Shown here: piece by piece, positions 36,583 to 48,932 of the stretch | Position numbering within the stretch: the stretch's first letter is position 1 | How the letters are laid out: each line of letters opens with the position of its first letter | Origin: Apium graveolens | Taxonomy: Eukaryota; Streptophyta; Magnoliopsida; Apiales; Apiaceae | Reading direction: 5' to 3' | DNA: 64,000 nt | Assembly: GCF_009905375.1 (NCBI RefSeq) | Contig: NC_133657.1 | Span: forward strand, 49,320,741-49,384,740 | Made by a program: the position numbers and the translations under genes | The notes under the pieces: generated by a model | Seen by the model: the letters and a program-made list of their open reading frames with translations, nothing else | The model's database searches: none | What the model was told of the DNA's origin: nothing

Positions 36583-36592
36583 GTATAAATAT
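36583..36592 (+). promoter_or_regulatory. TATA box of the HSP90 gene
   Basis: GTATAAATAT lies 121 bases before the start codon, implying a transcription start near 36,615 and a 5' leader of about 100 bases. Confidence 0.6.
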
Positions 36593-36712
36593 AAATCAAA
36601 GGTGAAATAACTAACTAAATAAATAAAACACTAAAACCCAACCTCCCTAAAATCTTGATTCACTTAACCAAAAAGCAGTGGTAGAATTAGATCAGCAGCA
36701 GTAGCAGCAGCT

Positions 36713-39700
36713 ATGAACAAGTGGACGCTCCCGTCTGTACTGTTTCTCCTCTGCCTTATTTTTCTCCTACCAGATCAAGGTACACTCCTTTTTTATATAT
36801 TATTTTACTCTGTTTATTGATGTTTGTTATGCGGATTCACTGCTTAATTAGATCCATATCATTGCTATTTCCAATTTACTGATTAATGTGAATTTTTAAT
36901 TTTTTTTGTTATATTTAAATATGAAATATAAATCGATTATTCGTAGATTGGTAGTGTGTGGATAATGTATAGATTGTTAGATTGATAAGTTGGTTGTTTG
37001 AATCGAGATTTGTGATTTTTGTAGTTGAATGCAATTTGTCTTAGTAGGATGTGTTCTAATATTGTTTAGGGAGGAAGTTAAATGTAAATGCTGAAGCCGA
37101 ATCCGAAGAATTAGTAGATCCGCCTAAGATTGAGGATAAGCTTGGCGCTGTTCCTCATGGTTTATCCACCGATTCCGATGTTGCCAAAAGGTTCTTTACT
37201 CTTCATCTGCTTAGTTTTCCCAACTTTTTGCTTCATTTAGTTGGTGTGTTTCCTCACTTGAGTTTATGATTTCAGAGAAGCTGAATCCATTTCGAGGAAA
37301 AATCTCCGCACTAATGCTCAGAAGTTTGAGTTTCAAGCCGAGGTGTCTCGGCTTATGGACATCCTTATCAACTCTCTTTACAGTAACAAGGATATCTTCT
37401 TGAGGGAGCTCATCTCCAATGCTTCTGATGTAATTTTTAATAATTTTGTTTTACTTTAGTGTGTGCTGACATTTATTAGTTTCATTATGCTTGACATACA
37501 TTCATTATTACTTTCAGGCTTTGGACAAGATTAGGTTCCTATCACTCACCGATAAAGAGATACTAGGTGAAGGTGATGATGCTACGCTTGAGATTCAGGT
37601 CGCTATTATTAATAGGATTTATGCTTGTTTTTCGCAATATTCAATCACATGGACCCGGTACTTATCGTTTCATATATCACATGTAGATTAAATTAGACAA
37701 AGAAAAGAAAATACTTTCAATTCGTGACAGAGGTATAGGCATGACTAAGGAGGATTTGATCAAGAATTTGGGAACTATAGCTAAATCCGGAACTTCAGGT
37801 ATATTAATTTTCTTCGTTGGATATAGTACAACTGCCTTTTTTACTGTTTTTTAGTAAACTATGCTTCTTTACTATCTATTGATGTAAACTGATGATCTAA
37901 TCAAATTGTGTCTTTGTACTAGCTTTTGTGGAGAAAATGCAGACAAGTGGAGACCTTAATTTGATTGGGCAGTTCGGTGTCGGGTTTTATTCCGTATATC
38001 TTGTTGCGGACTATGTAGAAGTCATTAGCAAGCACAATGATGACAAACAGTATGGCTCTTAAAATACACACACACACAAACAAACACCATTGCAGGCTTT
38101 ATAGTGAAGCGGTGACTCTTTCTCAACTGTTTCCTTTCCTTTTCAGGCATGTTTGGGAGTCAAAGGCTGATGGGGCCTTTGCAATTTCAGAGGACACATG
38201 GAATGAACCACTAGGACGTGGAACTGAAATCAGATTGCACCTGAGGGATGAAGCTGGTGAATATGCAGAAGAAGCCAAGTTAAAGGTGCATAAATATAAC
38301 AGTTGGACTGATGAATATTAAAAAATAATGATTATTACATTGTTTCTACATCATTAATTTCTAGTCTTTCTTCACACACTAATGAAAGGAATTAAAGGCA
38401 TATATACCATGTAGCTTACGTAAATGTTGGAAAATTGTTTGAAGTAGATCATGTATAAGTGACCCTACCACCTTATACTATCCACTATTCGTTCATATCA
38501 TTTTCTAAAAGCAAGGGGAACACAATAGTGACCAAAATGTAGAAATAGAAGCTGAAAATGCCTTGAATGACGTGATTTAAAATCTTCTTTTCTCCAAATC
38601 TAGTTATGCTTAAAAGTTTTAATTATATTTCCTGACTTCGCAATATAAAGTTTTGTGTTCTTTTTTTAAAGGTCATGTATCTGGTGATTGCTTATATGAA
38701 ATCAATTTACTCCAACGCACTTCAATATCAACTTCTGGAGTCTTTTTCACTTGTTTATCTAGTTTTCGGTCGTTGAGGATACAAATTGATATATGTGTGT
38801 GTGGCCAGTTTAGATGATGAGTTAATTTTGTACCTGATCAGTTGATGATTCTTTTGGTTGTATATGTAAATAATCGAACTGAATGAAAAATTGAGAATTA
38901 TCACCAAGTACAATCTTATTTATATCTTTGAAATTTGCTTTCTCTAATCAGTCAATATCACTAGTTGTGGCCTTTTTAAAGAAGTTTTTTGACTGCAGGA
39001 ATTGGTGAAGAAGTACTCTGAGTTTATCAACTTCCCTATACGCCTTTGGGCAAGCAAAGAGGTTGATGTAGAAGTTCCTGCTGATGAAGATGATTCTACT
39101 GATGAAGAGGAGAAATGTAAGATTACCTTTCTATACTATTCTTTTGTTGGGAAATGAATGGAGGATATGCATTAGCAAACAAAGTTAAAATCAAGAATAA
39201 ATTTTGGTCCTTAACAACCTACCTCAATGAACACCTTCCTTCAATAGTAAATCTTTGTAGTGTATAGATAGTTTTAGGGACCGTCAAATGCGCATAAGCT
39301 AATTTCGTTTACCGCCTTTTTTGACTTAGAACCGCATCATTTTGGTCACATTACGACTCAAAAACTAAGCATCATACTTTGTTTATAGACTTCATCAAAG
39401 ATTCTTTTATTTAATATGTATAGGATTACTAAATTTGTAATCTTCGTCGGAATGCTTTTATATAATATTTTAATTAAATTAGGCATTAAGAACACAAAAA
39501 CTGCTTGTAGAAAAAATTATATTTTTGAATTTAATAAGCTTGACTTATATTTCATACAGTTTTGAAGACATAGCTTCTGCTACAACTACAAGAAACACAT
39601 TCGTAATATTTTTCACTTATTTTTAGCTATATAAATGGTCCCTCTTAATATTTGTTGTACTGTCTTAATCTGGAGCAGCTGAAGAAACCTCCGCAGAGGA

Positions 39701-41947
39701 AGAAGGAGATGATGATGATTCTGGGAAAGGAGAAGACGAAGATGAAAAAAAGTCCAAGACCAAGACAGTTAAAGAAACTACTTATGAGTGGGAACTTCTC
39801 AATGATGTTAAAGCTATATGGCTACGAAGTCCAAAGGAGGTGACAGATGAAGAATATGCGAAATTTTACAAATCTCTCGCAAAGGTAAATTGTATTTCAG
39901 TAATATTTTTTCATACTTTAATATGTGTCTGTTATTGTTTATTTAAAAATTATTTATTTGGCAGGACTTTAGTGATGAGAAGCCTCTAGCTTGGAGTCAC
40001 TTCAATGCTGAAGGAGATGTTGAGTTTAAGTCTGTACTCTTTGTACCTCCAAAGGCTCCTCAGGATCTGTATGAAAGTTACTACAATGCAAACAAATCCA
40101 ACCTAAAGTTATATGTTAGACGGGTATTCATATCAGACGAATTTGACGAACTTCTGCCAAAGTATCTAAGCTTCCTGATGGTAATATACATTTATTCTTA
40201 ATATGATTTTAAAATTGTCATTGTTAGAACATACTTCGAATATGTTTCTTTCACCAGGGGCTTGTTGATTCGGACACCTTGCCACTTAATGTGTCACGAG
40301 AAATGCTTCAGCAACACAGTAGTTTGAAAACAATCAAGAAAAAGTTGATCAGGAAAGCCCTTGATATGATTCGGAAGATTGCCGATGAGGATCCTGATGA
40401 ATCAAACGACAAAGAGATAAAAGGTATGTAGATAATGTAGGAAAGAATAACGAGTTCACCACTAGTCCCCAAGTTCTGATATTTATAAAGTGGGTTATAT
40501 CCTGCACTGTTAGTTATTTGTATGCACATAGTAACATGGATGGATGGATTGATCAAACGAACATGTATAGTATTATGCTGCTTGTGGGTAATTATTGGTT
40601 TTTGCATTCCAATTCTTTATTTTGACGCAATGATGCTCCGATATTGAAGAATCTGATGACAATGATGAGAAGAAAGGTCAATACACAAAGTTTTGGAATG
40701 AGTTTGGAAAATCGATAAAACTTGGTATTATTGAGGATGCAGCCAACAGAAATCGCTTGGCCAAACTTCTCAGATTTGAGAGGTATGTCTGTTTTTGTTT
40801 GTTTATTAATATATATCAGCGGCCTTGAAGTACTACTATATTGTAGTTATGCTTATTTTGTTTTACTGAGTGATATTTTTTTCCTGATTTACAGCACCAA
40901 GTCAGATGGAAAATTGACTTCACTTGACCAGTACATTAAAAGAATGAAGTCTGGGCAGAAAGATATCTTTTACATTACAGGAACAACCAAGGAACAGTTG
41001 GAGAAGTCTCCATTCCTGGAGAGACTAATTAAGAAAAATTATGAGGTGGAGTTAAATTTTCAACTACATAACTTTTGAATTCCCTAATGTTAATCTTCTT
41101 TACAAGTACTCCAAATAAATCCATATTTTCTTCTCACAGGTTATTTTCTTCACTGATCCCGTGGATGAGTACCTCATGCAATACCTAATGGACTATGAAG
41201 ACAAGAAGTTTCAAAATGTGTCGAAGGAGGGGCTGAAACTTGGGAAGGACTCAAAGGGCAAAGAATTGAAAGAATCCTTCAAGGATCTTACCAAATGGTG
41301 GAAAGGTATTCTTGCTGGTGAGAATGTTGATGATGTGAAGATAAGCAACCGTTTGTCAGACAGTCCTTGTGTAGTTGTAACATCAAAATATGGCTGGAGT
41401 TCAAATATGGAAAGGATCATGCAATCACAGACTCTTTCTGATGCTAGCAAACAAGCATATATGCGTGGCAAAAGGGTTCTTGAAATCAATCCAAGGCACC
41501 CTATCATCAAGGAGCTCCAGGAGAGGGTTGTCAAGGACCCCGAGGTAACTTTTCCAGAAGAGAGATGTACATTAGTTTATAATATATTGGAACTTAAGAG
41601 GGTATTTCTTACTGAAGTAGAAGTGCTGCTATGTTTTATTTATAATTTCCTTAATATCTAAACGATAGACTAAAGTTTTCTGTTATCGTATTCAGGACAC
41701 AAATGTAAAGCAAACAGCAGAGCTTATGTATCAAACGGCACTTATGGAGAGTGGTTTTGTTCTCAGTGATCCAAAGGATTTTGCATCACGCATATATGGC
41801 CAAGTGAAAAGTAGTCTAAATATCAGCCCTGATGCTGCAGCTGAAGAGGAAGAGGATGTTGAAGTTGAAGCTGAAGCTGAATCTAAAACAAATGAAGAGG
41901 CTGATCCTTCTAAAGAGGAAGATTTAGATGTTAAGGATGAGTTGTAG
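36713..41947 (+). CDS. SHD: Endoplasmic-reticulum HSP90 chaperone (GRP94/endoplasmin, HSP90.7 type), 15 exons
   Basis: Folds secreted and membrane proteins in the ER using ATP. Exons: 36713-36779, 37070-37190, 37276-37429, 37518-37598, 37687-37798, 37923-38049, 38147-38285, 38999-39116, 39679-39884, 39965-40180, 40258-40423, 40650-40782, 40895-41045, 41140-41544, 41696-41947. All introns are GT-AG and phases agree, giving 815 codons plus TAG. A hydrophobic signal peptide (about residues 1-22) leads the protein. The GHKL ATPase domain shows ELISNASD (107-114), DRGIGM (155-160), GQFGVGFYS (194-202) and GTEIRL (246-251). An acidic linker (about 294-330) precedes the middle domain with NVSRE, whose R461 is the expected catalytic arginine. 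The C-terminus is KDEL (812-815), the ER retrieval signal. The length matches plant GRP94 (about 810-825). The gene looks intact. Confidence 0.97.
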
Positions 41948-42300
41948 TCTGCTAAAGCAATTTATGTGCGCCGTCAGCTGTGTTTCTCTTTCTTAATTTA
42001 CGCATACGGAATTTAGTCTTTAATCATATGTATCTTGTTTTGAAAGAGTACCCCAAGAAGTTTGCATAACATCGAGGTTTTAGGACACTGAGAATTGAAT
42101 CATAGATTAATTGTAAACAAAAATTTGGGGATATTATCTCTTGTTGTAACTGAAATGTGCTTACTACGCATAAGTAGTAGTTTAGCTGACCTCGTATTTT
42201 CTTCTGGGTATGTTCTTTTCGTTGGTTTCATGAATGTTCAGTTCCTCTTTATTGCATTTGCAATTGAAAATACTTATTGTTCTTAGATTTCCTTAAGACC
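41948..42300 (+). other. 3' untranslated region and downstream of the HSP90 gene
   Basis: AT-rich, no frame of note. The polyadenylation point cannot be placed; plant signals are loose. Confidence 0.5.
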
Positions 42301-43829
42301 ATGTCACTTTGCTGTTGCACAATTTAAAGAGCATTGTAAATTTTATGCAGTACACACAATTTGCAAAAACTGTGGCATATGTTGGCATTGATAAAATGAC
42401 ATAATAAAACATTATTGATATGTGTTCGGGTAGTTCTTAAATGAAGAGATGTGAAATCCCATAAGAAAAAGCACAATGTGTTTAAAGCAGAAAGGCCCAA
42501 ACACAGCATCAAATGGTAAAAACATGAATTACATTTATGGTTGGATCCAGAAGCCCAGGTTTGTCGATTAAATCGTAATTAGTTTGTTATATGTCCAAGT
42601 CATGTATTCAACAGTCTACACTTGACATAATCATGTTATCCGATGTGTAAAGAGCTACGGACATGTCACACATATGGGATTACACGATTTAGTCACAACC
42701 ACTTTCTCCTACTTTCACTTATATTTCTTTCTCATTGATTCACGAAATTAGCACTCATGTCATTTTCAGTCCACAAGTTGTAATCTATATATATATATGT
42801 TAATTAATAATTTCCTATATCTCCTTTTGCTGAAATAAAGTTATCAGATCCCTAATTTTATGTGCACATTGTTGGTCATTACAAAAATGATCTCATATTT
42901 TCTTAGAATATGCTATATTCTGATATTAAAATTAAAAAGGATAAATAAAGTTTGATTGATAACCTAAAAAAGCTTTAGCTAGATCGCTTGTTATTATCAT
43001 TAGTTGAGACACATATGCATTTGGTGAACTGAATAAGTAAATATTATGGCTTGTGATTCTAGGTTGTCTGCCCAATCCATGCAAAAGCCTTGAAAGTTAA
43101 CCAAGTACTCGTATAAACACGGAAAATCATTATACATTAAATGGATGCAGGTTCAAATTGATAATTCGTATGATACTATTACTGTAAAAAAAAAATAATG
43201 TACTAAACCTAATACACAACCCAGCACTAAGAGCATATCATACGGTACTAATTAAATGTCCAAGTTGTCTAGATTTACAAGCATAAGCCAAATTATTTGA
43301 GACAAACCACTTAGTACATTAATGCGGTATAGTGACATAAAGATAACGTTAATTAAGCAGTCATCAGTATTCACTAATACGCGTATAAACCAATTTCATT
43401 GCACACACCTATTCGTTTCGTTTTATAATATTTCCTTACTCCCCTTTGATCAATCAAACCAAGCTGAAACATATGTTAACATCCCAAGTAGTCTGTTAAT
43501 AAGAAGATTGAAGCTCAATTGATTATGTTAAAAAGCTTGTTTTAGTCTGTTAATAAGAAGATTGAAGCTCAATTGATTATGTTGAAAAACTTGTTTTATT
43601 CGTATGCCTTTGATGTACTTCTACACCGAGTAATATAACAATATCGCCTACATATATGGCTAGAGTACATATAAGATTAGTTTTGACATCAATCCTTTCT
43701 TATAGGTAAGTACAATACCTATTTTTGAGTACCTAACTGATAGAGTTGGTGATTAACTACAACAAGATCAAGCATGTACATACAGTGTTATTAGCCTCCT
43801 GCAAGTTGGACGGTCGTAAGACAAGTCCT
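42301..43829. other. Intergenic, no gene recognised
   Basis: AT-rich sequence with a short TA run near 42,786-42,800 and the 54-bp tandem duplication at 43,490. No protein or RNA gene is seen. Confidence 0.6.
43490..43597 (+). repeat. Two-copy 54-bp tandem duplication
   Basis: The unit AGTCTGTTAATAAGAAGATT and onward repeats exactly 54 bases later, with only two visible differences (AAAAAGC versus GAAAAAC). High identity suggests a recent event. Confidence 0.9.
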
Positions 43830-44290
43830 AACTTGTTCAAATGAAACTGGAAAGAACTCCGAGTATCAGCAACCTGATCCGCTGAATAAAATGGCGTACA
43901 TCGATCAAGTTTTGTTGTACTTGTTCATGAATAAAATGAAAATCGATGGTAATGTGTTCCATCCTACTGTGAAACATAGGATTACGACATGAATATGTCG
44001 TGCCAAAACTATAAAAATATATAATTGATGGAGCCGGTAACGAGACACGTAATTCACACAGTAAGTTCATTAGCCAATTTGTCTCGGCCACAACTGTGAC
44101 AACATCACGATATTCTGCCTCGGTGGATGATCTCGCGCTCGTTCATTGTTTCTTTGAGGATCAGCTGATTGGTGTACTTCCGAAGTAGATAACGTAGCCA
44201 GATATAGAAGTTTTATCGAGAGGATTGATACAATCAGGAATGTCGATGCAGGAAGAGGGATTAGGAGAATGAGGCACATGGCTGACAAGG
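43830..44290 (-). pseudogene. Ty1/copia RNase H relic
   Basis: On the minus strand, pieces in changing frames spell a copia RNase H: TSISGYVIYFGS, SSKKQ, ARSSTEAEYRDVV, VVAETNWLMNLL, then HITIDFHFIHEQV and VRHFIQR. Stops and frame changes separate the pieces. No LTR of this element is seen, and its words differ from families 1 and 2 (FHFIHEQV versus YHFIREHV), so it is a separate, older lineage. Confidence 0.8.
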
Positions 44291-44406
44291 TGGTTATGTA
44301 GTAGATGGGGAAGAAAAGTTATAAAAGGGAAAATGTCTTCCTTAAAAACAAAGTGTCCAGATAAATAGATCTTTGAAGTGGTGGGATCGAAGTAACGGTG
44401 GCAATT

Positions 44407-45528
44407 TGTTATTCCCTAACAATCTAGCAACATAATTACAGAAGGGGGGTTTGAAGGCGAATTCTGGTTTCTTTTCTGAAACTTTGAAAACTTTTTACAA
44501 AAATATATAATTGTGTTTATATATGCTTGAGTGCGGATAAATAATAATAATATTCAAGACTACAAAATAAATAAACAGATGTTTAAAAACTTTCTGGTGG
44601 ATTGATATTTCCACCATATATATATATGTGTGTGTGTGTGTATGTGTGTGTATGTGTGTGTGTGTATGTGTGTGTGATGAAATCTTTGTGATACAAAATT
44701 GTACACAGCTGCTTACAAGTAACACAACTAAGAACTTGAGAGTGTTAATAATACAACTTACAAAGACTCTCTAGTTGATGTGCTTGAATGCTTTCTATTT
44801 TTCTTAGTTCTTGTTACTGTCTACTCTTGGTTTATATATCACCAAGTTACATGTGAAATAAGACAAAACATAAAACCTATCAACTAGGTCCAATCACATG
44901 TTTCTTTATTTCTCTATCCAATGCAGTCCAGTTAGATATTGCATCTTTGAACGTCCCTGTTTTGCATGGAAAGGAAAATGCTTTATTTTCTTCTAAATCC
45001 TGAATCCAGGCAGCCACATTCCTTCTGTATACAATCAACCCATGTGACTGTCAAGTCCCTTTCAACTGCTATTTTGGTTGATCATCTGTTGAGGCTTCAT
45101 AGGAGTTATCCGTTGAAACTTCATCTGTTATCCGTTGAAACTTGACTAGCTCATTCGTTGAGAATATACTGAGTTATTCGTTGAGCTTTATAGAGTCATC
45201 CGTTGAAGCTTTGTAGATTAAAAATTAAATTTATTTCCATAGTATTTGATACTCTTTCATTTATACAAAATTACAAGGCACTTTATATTTACAATTAATC
45301 CACCTATTTTGTATATCTTGCTAGTAATGAACATAACTTAGAAATAACTAAAACTCCCAAATCCCCCAGATATTCTAGTATACAAAATGTGCTACATACT
45401 TATTCATATAGTGAACTCTTGCAACAGATAGATAATGTGGTCATCCGTTGAAAGCTACAAAATCATTTAACTTATCTACTTAGAGTGTTTTGGTAAGTTA
45501 TCATCAAGTCTACAACATATTCCTTACA
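44407..45528 (-). repeat. 3' LTR of family 2 copy A
   Basis: 1,122 bp, TGTTATTCCC to CCTTACA on the + strand. TTTATATATC near 44,831 gives the TATA box (minus). A TG microsatellite occupies 44,618-44,680. Upstream in element sense are motif copies at 45,081, 45,107, 45,128, 45,151, 45,174 and 45,197, spaced 21-26 bases (core ATCCGTTGA), and one at 45,441. Confidence 0.85.
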
Positions 45529-45679
45529 ATCTCCCCAAATTTATGTCTAATAGAATTATAGGTATAAATTCAGGTTAACTTGGTGATAACAAAACACCAT
45601 ATAAAAACTAATACATTAAAAAGTAGATATACTGTAAAATGCTTCAACTGAAAAATTGAACAAAGAAAGTAAAGAATAC

Positions 45680-48645
45680 TTACATGTTATATTCAAGATG
45701 CTCCTCTAGACTGAACTGATCATTTCTTTTTCCTTGAATCCTTTGTCCACTTTCCCAATTTCTCATTATTCTTCTCAATCTAGTATTAGAGTTGTCTATA
45801 GAATTCAGCTTCATTTTCATTGTTGATATCCAGCATCTCCTGCATTTCCTTGAGAGTATCATTGCTTGATATTTGTAGCTGGTCTTCAAGTCTGAAAAAT
45901 CTTCTAACAATTTTTTCATCTCTAAACTCCATCATCCCATAAGGTCTCAAATGCACTCTATCACCTGTATAGGGGATAGACAAAACTCTAGGTAGTGCAT
46001 TCGGATCTCTCCAACTTTGGTAAATCCAAAATCTTTCTTCATTGCAGAGAACACCTTCACTAGAATATTGTAGTCTTCATTGAGAATTCTGTAGAGAGGC
46101 TATGTGATCTCCTTGTTTCCCTTGTATTTGAACACCAACCTTTCTGGCAGCTTGTAGGAAGCATCAATTACCCTTATTTCATCCAGTTCATCCAGGTAAA
46201 GATTGATGTCTGAAAATTCTTTGATGTCACATATAAAGAGTTGATCCTCCTTGTTGACTGTAGGCTTAGAGTTGGAGATGGCTTTGGTTTGAGGTAAGGT
46301 TGGCTTTGTTCCTATACTTTTCTTTCTTGGGTTTCTTTTCTTTATGGGGAGTGGTATGTTTAGATTAGGAATTGGTAAACTATCCCAATCTATAGGCTCA
46401 TCCTTAGGTATTATGGGTTCACCACGAAAATTGACCTCAGGGTTGACCTTGATCTCAGCTGCTTCAATATTGGTTGCAGTTGGTTGACTTGTTGGCGTAG
46501 GTTGGGATGGTTCACTTTCCTTCTCTGTAGCACTACTTGACCTTTTTGCTTTGACATTTACCATGTTTCCTTTAGCCTATTCTGAATTTTCTTCTTTCTT
46601 CTCAGTTTTAGTTGAAGTTGCAGGCATCTCCAATTTTCTTTTAGCTCCTTTAATGACATGCTTCTTCCTTCCTTTCTGAGCTCCTAGCTGTTGCTTTTCC
46701 TCATATTTAGCTTCCCCAAACTGAGGATACCCTGTCATTACACATAGCATATTTCCATATCTGTAAATTCTTCCTATTCTTGATCATAAGATGGCATCCT
46801 TGGTTATTTTAAAGCTTGCTATAGACTCACCCATCAGATTTTCTTCATCAGGTCTAGGTGGAGAGTAATCAACCAACATTGGGTGCTTTGTTGAAATTGT
46901 GACACTTGTTGATTTGGTCTTTAACACCATAAAGTTCTTGAAATCATTTTTGATTGAAGGTTCACTCTCTTCTCTTTTCCCTAGCTTCATTTCATTCATG
47001 GTAATTAGCTTCAACTATGTGGAGTGCTTCATAGATTTATCTTAGGTAGTAGTTGAGCCAAATACCTCTGAGATTTTTTAATCTATTCTTTGCCTTTATT
47101 CTTTCAGCTTCAACTCAACTACTACTAGATTGATTAGATCAATGTTATCCAATACTGGTGGCTTTGAGATAGTAATAGCTAGAACCATTACTTTACTGAC
47201 TTGAATATGCACATCTTTCTCCCTCTTTTTGTTATCATCAAGTACAACAGGGGTTGAAGTTTGAGCAGCCACCAATTGTTGAAGTAGTTGAGTTTGTTTG
47301 TCTTGGCCTTCCTGTATCTTGGCCACAGAGTCTTCAACTCTAGATAATCTTGCAGTAAGGGCCTCAACCTTTCTTGCTAAATCACTTTCTTTTCTCACCT
47401 TTAGTTGTACTTCCCTCATTGTTGCTTCTGGAAGTTTTTCTTCAATCTTCTCATACAATCTTTTCTTCACTTCCTTAATTGAGTTCTTCATATCATCCAC
47501 ATCTTGATTCTGTTTAAGAGTTTGAATTTTTATGCAGCTGTAGAGACTCAAGATGGGCTTCAAGTAAAGCTTTAGTGCTGGCATTTGTGGTGGATTGAAT
47601 AGCTGGCTGAGTTTGGTTGATTAATTTGACCATGGCCGAGTTGAAGTGATGATAGCTGCATTTCATGCTGAACATCGATTCTGGAGTTTGAATAGAAGAA
47701 CTAGGGCCTTTATCTCCCCCTAAGTTGGTGCCAGCTTCATCACCAAAATCGTCATCAAACTCAAAATCAACATTAGCTCCAAAATTTGAGTCCACATCAG
47801 CTGTAGGAGGTAGAGAGGACAAAGCATCTTTAGTCTTTTGCATTGATGCTATTGTGTGTACTAGATTACATGTTCTTTTTTCCTCCTCATTGCCCGAAAC
47901 AACCGGTGTTTTCCATGGAAATAGAATCTAGAACATCTTTGCATTCTTGCTGGTATAGTCTTTTCCTTTCAGCCTCATTGACATTCATTGACTCACTTGC
48001 AATGGTTGTCACCCTTATATCACCAGTACCTGTTTTTCTCTCATTATCTCTTTGTTCTTCCATCAAGGGCTCCCCTTGGCTCACCACCCTCATACCCTCA
48101 CCTTCACCATCTAAGGTGGGACTCCTCTCACTCTCTTTTGCCATTCTTTAAGAAATAGCATACATATTTTCACTCTTTTCCTCTCCTTTTTCCTGGAAGC
48201 AACCCAACCTCTCACTCAATTCACTCCCTTCCCTTAAACCTAGGAGTGATTGGACAACTACTAAGTCATCTGCACTTGTGATAGATTTTGAGATGTCAAG
48301 TTGTGCAGTGACATTCAACGAATGTGAAATATCCGTTGAAAGAGTAGTTGTGATTATCAACGGATGATTGATGTGAAACATATCCATTGAAAGACAATCA
48401 CTTATCAACGGATGATGAATATCCGTTAAGGAAGAAGAAATAAAAGGAATAGAAGTTGAAACTATTGTTGAGTCTGTGGAAATTGATTTAAGATTTTGTT
48501 GCACATACTCTTCAATAGTTTGAGAAAGAATTGGAAAGTGATCCAACAAATCATCAATTAGATGATGGTCACTTGTTTGAGTAGTTGGCTCCCCAATGAA
48601 TTTGAGAGATGGAGAATCAGGAATTGATGTGTTGATCATATCCAC
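45680..48645 (-). pseudogene. Accessory ORF of family 2 copy A, broken
   Basis: A chain of minus-strand frames (48,645-48,148; 48,144-47,887; 47,843-47,514; 47,584-47,096; 47,014-46,784; 46,564-46,100; 45,983-45,680) in the same order as copy B. Modules: an acidic/Ser-rich part with HHLIDDLLDHFP; KLINQTQPAIQSTTNASTKA; a coiled coil (VEALTARLSRVEDSVAKIQ); a Lys/Pro-rich linker; FICDIKEFSDINLYLDELDE; and a C-terminal MEFRDEKIVRRFFRLEDQL block. Frame changes and stops make it non-functional. The family 1 accessory ORF has a comparable layout but low similarity. No known enzyme motif is visible. Confidence 0.75.
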
Positions 48646-48932
48646 ATCCAGAGAATTTATTGGAGAATTATGTATGTGTGGTGTTTCGATTATGAGAGAA
48701 TTTGGCTATGACTCCACATTTGTTGGAGCCACATCAAGCTGAATTTGAGAAGGTGCAGTGACTGAGTCTTTGACTGCATTTGGCACTGTGTGCGCACCAT
48801 GTGATTCCCCTATGGGTTAGCCTTATTCTTTCTTATATAAGTTTGTGTTTGGTTATTTTTCCCACCCCTCTTGTTCTGTGCTCCTAGTTGTGAGCTTGTT
48901 TCAATAGTTACATCCTAGTTGAACAACTACAT

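Larger units (their letters stand above)
44407..48932 (-). mobile_element. Family 2 Sirevirus, copy A (3' LTR and accessory region only)
   Basis: The 3' LTR (44,407-45,528) and the accessory ORFs of a minus-strand copia element. It is homologous to copy B (50,285-61,514) in the LTR ends, the CTCCCC polypurine side and the proteins. It stops at 48,932 where the X LTR begins; its 5' half (pol, gag, 5' LTR) is not in the window. The CTGTGCTCCTAGTTG block before the break matches copy B near 59,255. Confidence 0.8.

Noticed and set aside
37491..37691. Separate small gene inside the HSP90 locus
   Set aside because: It is exon 4 read through into its intron.
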